Assembly (NCBI GenBank): GCA_000435755.1
Contig: FR889069.1
Span: 1 to 9,077 of the forward strand
Direction of reading: 5' to 3'
Length of the DNA stretch: 9,077 nt
Source of the DNA: Clostridium sp. CAG:508
Lineage (GTDB): Bacteria > Bacillota > Clostridia > TANB77 > CAG-508
Part shown: one piece after another, positions 5,112-9,077 of the stretch
How positions within the stretch are numbered: the stretch's first letter is position 1
How the letters are laid out: every line of letters begins with the position of its first letter
The notes under the pieces: generated by a model
What the model was told of the DNA's origin: nothing
The model's database searches: none
What the model saw: only the letters and a program-made list of their open reading frames with translations
Position numbers and translations under genes: made by a program

Positions 5112-7502
5112 ATGAAAAAAACAAATGAACTTAATTACAAAGATTTAAAAATGGTTTGTAACCCTGATCAATTCAATTTTGAAACTACTGAAGAACTAGA
5201 CCCTATCAACACAGGTATTGGTCAAGATAGAGGTATTAGAGCTTTAGAGTTTGGCTTGAATGTTGATGTTAAGGGTTACAATTTGTATATAGAGGGTCCT
5301 AGTGGTGTTGGTAAAACAATGTATGCTCGAAATTATCTTAACACTATTTCTAAAAAGAAAAAGGTTCCACAAGATTGGTGCTATATATATAACTTTGATA
5401 ACCCAAACGAACCAATTGCTGTTTCACTTCCTGCTGGTGGTGGTAAAGAGTTTCAAGATTTAATGGACCACTTTATAAATGATGTTAAAGTTGATATTAA
5501 GTCTACATTTAATAATGAAGAATTTGAAAAAGAAAGAGCTTTAATTAAACAAGAATTTGAAGAAAAACGTAGTGTTTTAATGGCCAGATTAAATCAAAAA
5601 TCTTCTGAATATGGATTTCAAGTTAAATCTTCTCAAACTGGTATCTACATGATGCCTGTTATGAATGGCAAAGCTATGCCTGAGGAAGAGTTTAATAAAT
5701 TAGATGAAAATATTAAAAAACAGTATGAAGAAAAATCTACAATTGTACAACAACATATTATGGAGGCAATTGGCGAAATTAAAGCTATTGAAAGGGAATC
5801 TGCTAAAAAAGTGGAAGAATGGCAATCTAATGTTGCCCTACTTACTGTTAATACTCATATAAACTATATTAAATCAAAATATAAAAGAAACAAAAAAATT
5901 AATCACTTTTTAGATAGTATTAAGAAAGATATTTTAAAAAATATTTCATGTTTTGTTGATGATGGCAAAGTTAAACAACAACCTAATGTTCCTCAACCAA
6001 AACCGGAATTGGTAAAACCTTGGTTAAATTATAGAGTTAATTTGTTTGTTGATAACAGCCAAACTGAAGGTGCTCCTGTGGTTATGGACTCCAACTATTC
6101 TTATCACAATATTTTTGGTAAGTTAGAATATGAAAATTATTATGGAAGCTTAAAAACAGATTTTACTATGTTAAAACCTGGATTGCTTCATAAAGCAAAT
6201 GGTGGTTATATCATTTTCCAAGCAACTGATTTACTAAGTAATAGTTTATGTTATGAAGCTTTGAAAAAAGCTTTAAGAACTAAAGAATTAGGAATTGAAA
6301 ATGCAGCTGACCCTCGTTCTTCAATGGTAATGATTTCTTTAAAACCTGAGCCTATCCCTCTTGATTTAAAAGTAATTATTATTGGAGAAGAAAACATTTA
6401 TCAATCTTTACTTGCAATGGATAATGATTTTAGAAAATTGTTTAAAATTAAAGTTGAATTTGAGGATGATGCTCCTATTACTTCTGAAAATATAAATAAA
6501 TTAGCAAGATTTATTGCAGGATATTGTATGCAAGAGGAACTACCTCCTCTTACTAAAGAAGCTGTTGCAAAAGTTGTAGAATATGCTTCTAAAGTTGCTG
6601 ATAATCAAGAAAAACTTTCTACTCGTTTTAATGATTTAGCACAAATAATTGGTGAAGCAGCCACATGGGCTAGAATAGGTCGTTCTAAGTTAGTTACTGC
6701 TGAATATGTTGATAAAGCTTTAAGAGAAAGAGTTAATAGAGTTAAAAAATATGATTCTCGTTATATGGAAATGATAAAAGAAAACACTTTGCTTATTGAT
6801 ACTGACGGATTTGTAACTGGTCAAATAAATGGTTTAACTGTTATGAATGTTGGTGAATACAGTTTTGGTAAGCCAGTAAAAATAACAGCTAATACTTATA
6901 CAGGTAAAAGTGGAATTATAAACATTGAACGTGAAGTTGAACTTTCTGGTTCTTCTCATTCAAAGGGTGTTTTAATTTTAACAGGATACTTAGGTCAGAT
7001 GTTTGCACAGGATATTCCTCTATCTCTTACTGCTAGTGTATGTTTCGAGCAATTATATAATGGTGTTGATGGTGATAGTGCTTCAAGTACAGAGCTATAT
7101 GCTATACTTTCTAGCTTGTCTGGTATTCCTATAAATCAAGCTATTAGTGTAACTGGTTCGGTTAATCAAAAAGGTGAGATTCAACCAATTGGTGGTGTTA
7201 ATGATAAAATTGAAGGATTTTTCCAAATTTGTAAGATGCGTGGACTTAATGGAACACACGGAGTTATTATTCCAAAGCAAAATGTTCATAATTTAAATCT
7301 TTCTGATGAAGTTATTGAGGCTGTTAAAAATGGAGATTTTCATATTTATGCTATTTCTACTATTGAAGAAGGAATTGAATTATTAACAGGAGTTCCTGCT
7401 GGTAAGAAAGATGCAAATGGACATTTTCCTGCTGGTTCAATTAATTATCTAGCTTATGAAAAATTAAAAAAATATGCTCAAGTTTCACAAAAAAATAACT
7501 AG
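5112..7502 (+). CDS. Lon-like ATP-dependent protease (AAA_32 / Lon_C type)
   Basis: This 796-residue protein fuses an AAA+ ATPase to a C-terminal Lon peptidase domain. It lacks the N-terminal substrate-binding domain of classical LonA and the membrane segments of archaeal LonB. Walker A is GPSGVGKT (62-69). A long charged helical insertion, probably coiled coil, spans about 135-275. The segment HKANGGYIIFQATDLL (about 361-376) sits at the Walker B place but has Gln370 where an acidic residue is usual. A helical lid includes KLSTRFNDLAQIIGEA (from 501). The peptidase dyad is Ser656 in DGDSAS and Lys699 in GGVNDK; their spacing of 43 equals that of Ser679 and Lys722 in E. coli Lon, so proteolysis should be intact. 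E. coli YcbZ is a relative. Substrates are unknown. It follows rimI by 42 nt and has no visible CIRCE or CtsR site there. Confidence 0.9.
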   Translation: MKKTNELNYKDLKMVCNPDQFNFETTEELDPINTGIGQDRGIRALEFGLNVDVKGYNLYIEGPSGVGKTMYARNYLNTISKKKKVPQDWCYIYNFDNPNEPIAVSLPAGGGKEFQDLMDHFINDVKVDIKSTFNNEEFEKERALIKQEFEEKRSVLMARLNQKSSEYGFQVKSSQTGIYMMPVMNGKAMPEEEFNKLDENIKKQYEEKSTIVQQHIMEAIGEIKAIERESAKKVEEWQSNVALLTVNTHINYIKSKYKRNKKINHFLDSIKKDILKNISCFVDDGKVKQQPNVPQPKPELVKPWLNYRVNLFVDNSQTEGAPVVMDSNYSYHNIFGKLEYENYYGSLKTDFTMLKPGLLHKANGGYIIFQATDLLSNSLCYEALKKALRTKELGIENAADPRSSMVMISLKPEPIPLDLKVIIIGEENIYQSLLAMDNDFRKLFKIKVEFEDDAPITSENINKLARFIAGYCMQEELPPLTKEAVAKVVEYASKVADNQEKLSTRFNDLAQIIGEAATWARIGRSKLVTAEYVDKALRERVNRVKKYDSRYMEMIKENTLLIDTDGFVTGQINGLTVMNVGEYSFGKPVKITANTYTGKSGIINIEREVELSGSSHSKGVLILTGYLGQMFAQDIPLSLTASVCFEQLYNGVDGDSASSTELYAILSSLSGIPINQAISVTGSVNQKGEIQPIGGVNDKIEGFFQICKMRGLNGTHGVIIPKQNVHNLNLSDEVIEAVKNGDFHIYAISTIEEGIELLTGVPAGKKDANGHFPAGSINYLAYEKLKKYAQVSQKNN

Positions 7503-7523
7503 TTCAAAACTAGTTATTTTTTT
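7489..7523. terminator. Bidirectional intrinsic terminator between lon-like gene and mnmA
   Basis: A perfect 12-bp inverted repeat (7493-7504 and 7508-7519) surrounds a 3-nt loop and extends further through an A-run on the left and a T-run on the right. It can therefore end transcription from the left (protease cluster) and from the right (sufU-mnmA). The left arm includes the TAG stop of the protease gene (7500-7502). The centre AACTAGTT is itself a palindrome and occurs twice. Confidence 0.85.
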
Positions 7524-7549
7524 ATATATAAGTAGCATATAATACTTTT

Positions 7550-8614
7550 TTATTTTGCACTTATTATTTTCCCTCCACCTAGAACTATGTCATCTATATA
7601 GAATACTGCTGATTGACCTGGCGTTACACGTGCTGTTGGTTTTTCAAAGCACACTTTTATTAGGTCATCTCCTACCATCTCTATTGTTGCTTTGTCTTCT
7701 TTTGCTGAATATCTTGTTTTTACTAAGACTGGCATTTTACCTTTAATTTCATCAACTAATAATAAATTAATTTCATTTACTAACATTTCTGTGCTATATA
7801 TTTCACTTTCTTTGCCAACAATACCTTGATTTTTTTCTTTGTTAAAACCAATTACATACAAAGGCTCTTTATATGAAATTCCAAGTCCCTTTCTTTGTCC
7901 TATTGTATAATTATATAGTCCATTGTGTTTTCCTAATACCTCTCCATCTGAAGTTACTATATCTCCCTCTTCTGGCTTTATATTAGAATTATTTTCTAAG
8001 AACTTTTTATAATTTCCATCTGGAATAAAGCATATATCTTCACTGTCTGGTTTGTTTGCTACCTTCAAATTGTTTTGTCTTGCTATCTCCCTTATTTGCT
8101 CTTTATTTTCAAAATCTGCTAGAGGAAACAATACATGTTCAATTAAATCTTTAGGAATTTGCCATAATACATAACTTTGATCCTTTTTCCCTGCATTTGA
8201 CTTTTTCAAAACCCATCTTTTATATTTTTCACTATACTCTGTTTTAGCATAATGACCTGTTGCAATATAATTGCAACCAAGTTCTTTTGCTTTTTCATAC
8301 ATTGCGCCAAATTTTAAATACTTATTACATTCAATACAAGGATTTGGTGTTTTGCAGTTTGCATAACAGTTAATAAAGTCATCTATTACATGTTTTTTAA
8401 ACTCTTCTTTATAGTCATAAGTAAAATGTGGTACTCCAATTGAACTACAAACATTTTTAGCATCTATATATGTATTTATATTGCAACAACTGCTTCCTGC
8501 AAATAGTTCTAGTGTTGTTCCTATTACTTCATATCCTTGTTGCTTTAGTAATAATGCTGACACACTGCTGTCTACTCCACCGCTCATTCCTAACAATACT
8601 TTCTTATTTTCCAT
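7550..8614 (-). CDS. mnmA: tRNA 2-thiouridine(34) synthase MnmA
   Basis: MnmA adenylates U34 of the tRNAs for Lys, Glu and Gln and replaces its C2 oxygen with sulfur, giving s2U at the wobble position. The 354-residue protein has the ATP pyrophosphatase loop SGGVDSS (11-17) and TGHYAK (119-124). The catalytic cysteine is Cys96 in NPCIECN (like E. coli Cys102), and the cysteine that carries the persulfide is Cys195 in SEDICFI (like Cys199). TIGQRKGLG and a C-terminal beta-barrel with ARVTPGQSAVFY follow. SSCCN (41-45) adds two cysteines near the N-terminus that are not part of the known mechanism. The ATG overlaps the end of sufU by 11 nt. The only strong GGAGGAG (8628-8634) is 13 nt upstream, longer than usual, which suggests translational coupling to sufU. 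Confidence 0.97.
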   Translation of the reverse strand: MENKKVLLGMSGGVDSSVSALLLKQQGYEVIGTTLELFAGSSCCNINTYIDAKNVCSSIGVPHFTYDYKEEFKKHVIDDFINCYANCKTPNPCIECNKYLKFGAMYEKAKELGCNYIATGHYAKTEYSEKYKRWVLKKSNAGKKDQSYVLWQIPKDLIEHVLFPLADFENKEQIREIARQNNLKVANKPDSEDICFIPDGNYKKFLENNSNIKPEEGDIVTSDGEVLGKHNGLYNYTIGQRKGLGISYKEPLYVIGFNKEKNQGIVGKESEIYSTEMLVNEINLLLVDEIKGKMPVLVKTRYSAKEDKATIEMVGDDLIKVCFEKPTARVTPGQSAVFYIDDIVLGGGKIISAK

Positions 8615-9041
8615 TTTTCTCTAATAACTCCTCCATTGTATGCCATGCTAAAAGTACACACTTAACTCTGGCTGGCATATTTGATACATTTTTAAATGCA
8701 ATTGCTTCTTCTAACTTTTTTAGTTCTTCTTCACTTTTAGTTTCTCTTTTTATCATATTTATAAATGTTTTTATAATTTCTTTAGCTTGCTCTATTGTTT
8801 TACCTTTTAAAGTATCTATCATAATAGATGTAGAACTTTGAGATATTGCACAGCCATGTCCTGTAAAAGCCATGTTTTCTATTATGTTTCCATTTAGTTT
8901 AACTTGTATTTGTATTTCATCACCACAATTTGGATTATGACCCAATTCACAATAATCATAGCTTTCTAGATTTTTCTTGTTATATGAATTCATGCTATGT
9001 TCCATTATAAGGTCATTATAAATATCATCTAGTCCTTCCAC
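8604..9041 (-). CDS. sufU: Fe-S cluster assembly protein SufU (NifU/IscU family, zinc-dependent sulfurtransferase type)
   Basis: SufU accepts sulfur from a cysteine desulfurase for Fe-S cluster building in Gram-positive bacteria. In this 145-residue protein Cys39 and Asp41 (NCGDEI), Cys64 (GHGCAISQSS) and Cys128 (PARVKCVLLAW) match the zinc ligands Cys41, Asp43, Cys66 and Cys128 of B. subtilis SufU. The gap of 64 residues between the last two cysteines is SufU-like; in E. coli IscU it is 43. The lysine-rich helix at about 97-115 forms the extra segment. The start is GTG, supported by AGGAG (9049-9053) 7 nt upstream. It is followed by mnmA with an 11-nt overlap. No SUF genes (sufB, sufC, sufD) are in the window, so here it may mainly serve tRNA thiolation or general Fe-S assembly. 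Confidence 0.93.
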   Translation of the reverse strand: MEGLDDIYNDLIMEHSMNSYNKKNLESYDYCELGHNPNCGDEIQIQVKLNGNIIENMAFTGHGCAISQSSTSIMIDTLKGKTIEQAKEIIKTFINMIKRETKSEEELKKLEEAIAFKNVSNMPARVKCVLLAWHTMEELLEKNGK

Positions 9042-9045
9042 TATT

Positions 9046-9077
<32 letters not shown>

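Noticed and set aside
8470..8841. Plus-strand frame of 123 codons over sufU and mnmA
   Set aside because: It mirrors two well-conserved genes on the other strand; the hydrophobic product is a shadow of their codons.

Overview
This window looks like chromosomal housekeeping DNA from a low-G+C Gram-positive bacterium (Bacillota, most likely a Clostridia-type gut lineage). The reasons are the very AT-rich sequence, the strong AGGAGG-type ribosome binding sites, sigma-A-like promoters, a SufU-type (not IscU-type) Fe-S protein, a clostridial-style MnmA, and a Lon-like protease of the AAA_32/Lon_C type. This placement is inferred from protein character, not from a database search. I see no mobile element, CRISPR array, tRNA gene or phage gene.

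Layout. Positions 1-268 hold no gene. On the minus strand they carry a strong extended -10 promoter, a hairpin at the expected transcript start, and a boxA-like element, which together suggest the leader of an rRNA operon (or another stable RNA) lying just left of the window. Positions 269-2903 (minus) hold lepA followed by rlmB, with lepA driven by its own promoter. Positions 2992-3360 (minus) hold a single small DUF4190-type membrane protein gene with its own consensus promoter and its own terminator.

At 3392-3454 two promoters fire in opposite directions with their -35 boxes only 5 bp apart. To the right is a tight plus-strand cluster, tsaE-tsaB-rimI (overlapping genes, 3483-5069), followed after 42 nt by a large Lon-like protease (5112-7502). 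A bidirectional terminator at 7489-7523 separates this cluster from the convergent minus-strand pair sufU-mnmA (9041 down to 7550). An incomplete gene, plausibly a cysteine desulfurase, may end at the right edge.

How the genes work together. Most products serve translation. TsaE and TsaB help build the t6A modification of tRNA position 37. RimI acetylates ribosomal protein N-termini. MnmA makes 2-thiouridine at tRNA position 34, using sulfur from a cysteine desulfurase. RlmB methylates 23S rRNA. LepA (EF4) is a ribosome-associated GTPase. SufU handles sulfur for Fe-S assembly and is translationally coupled to mnmA. The Lon-like protease and the DUF4190 protein are the least understood genes. 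I do not see a convincing new system here; the items most worth checking are the rrn-like leader, the back-to-back promoters, the Lon-like protease and the DUF4190 gene.
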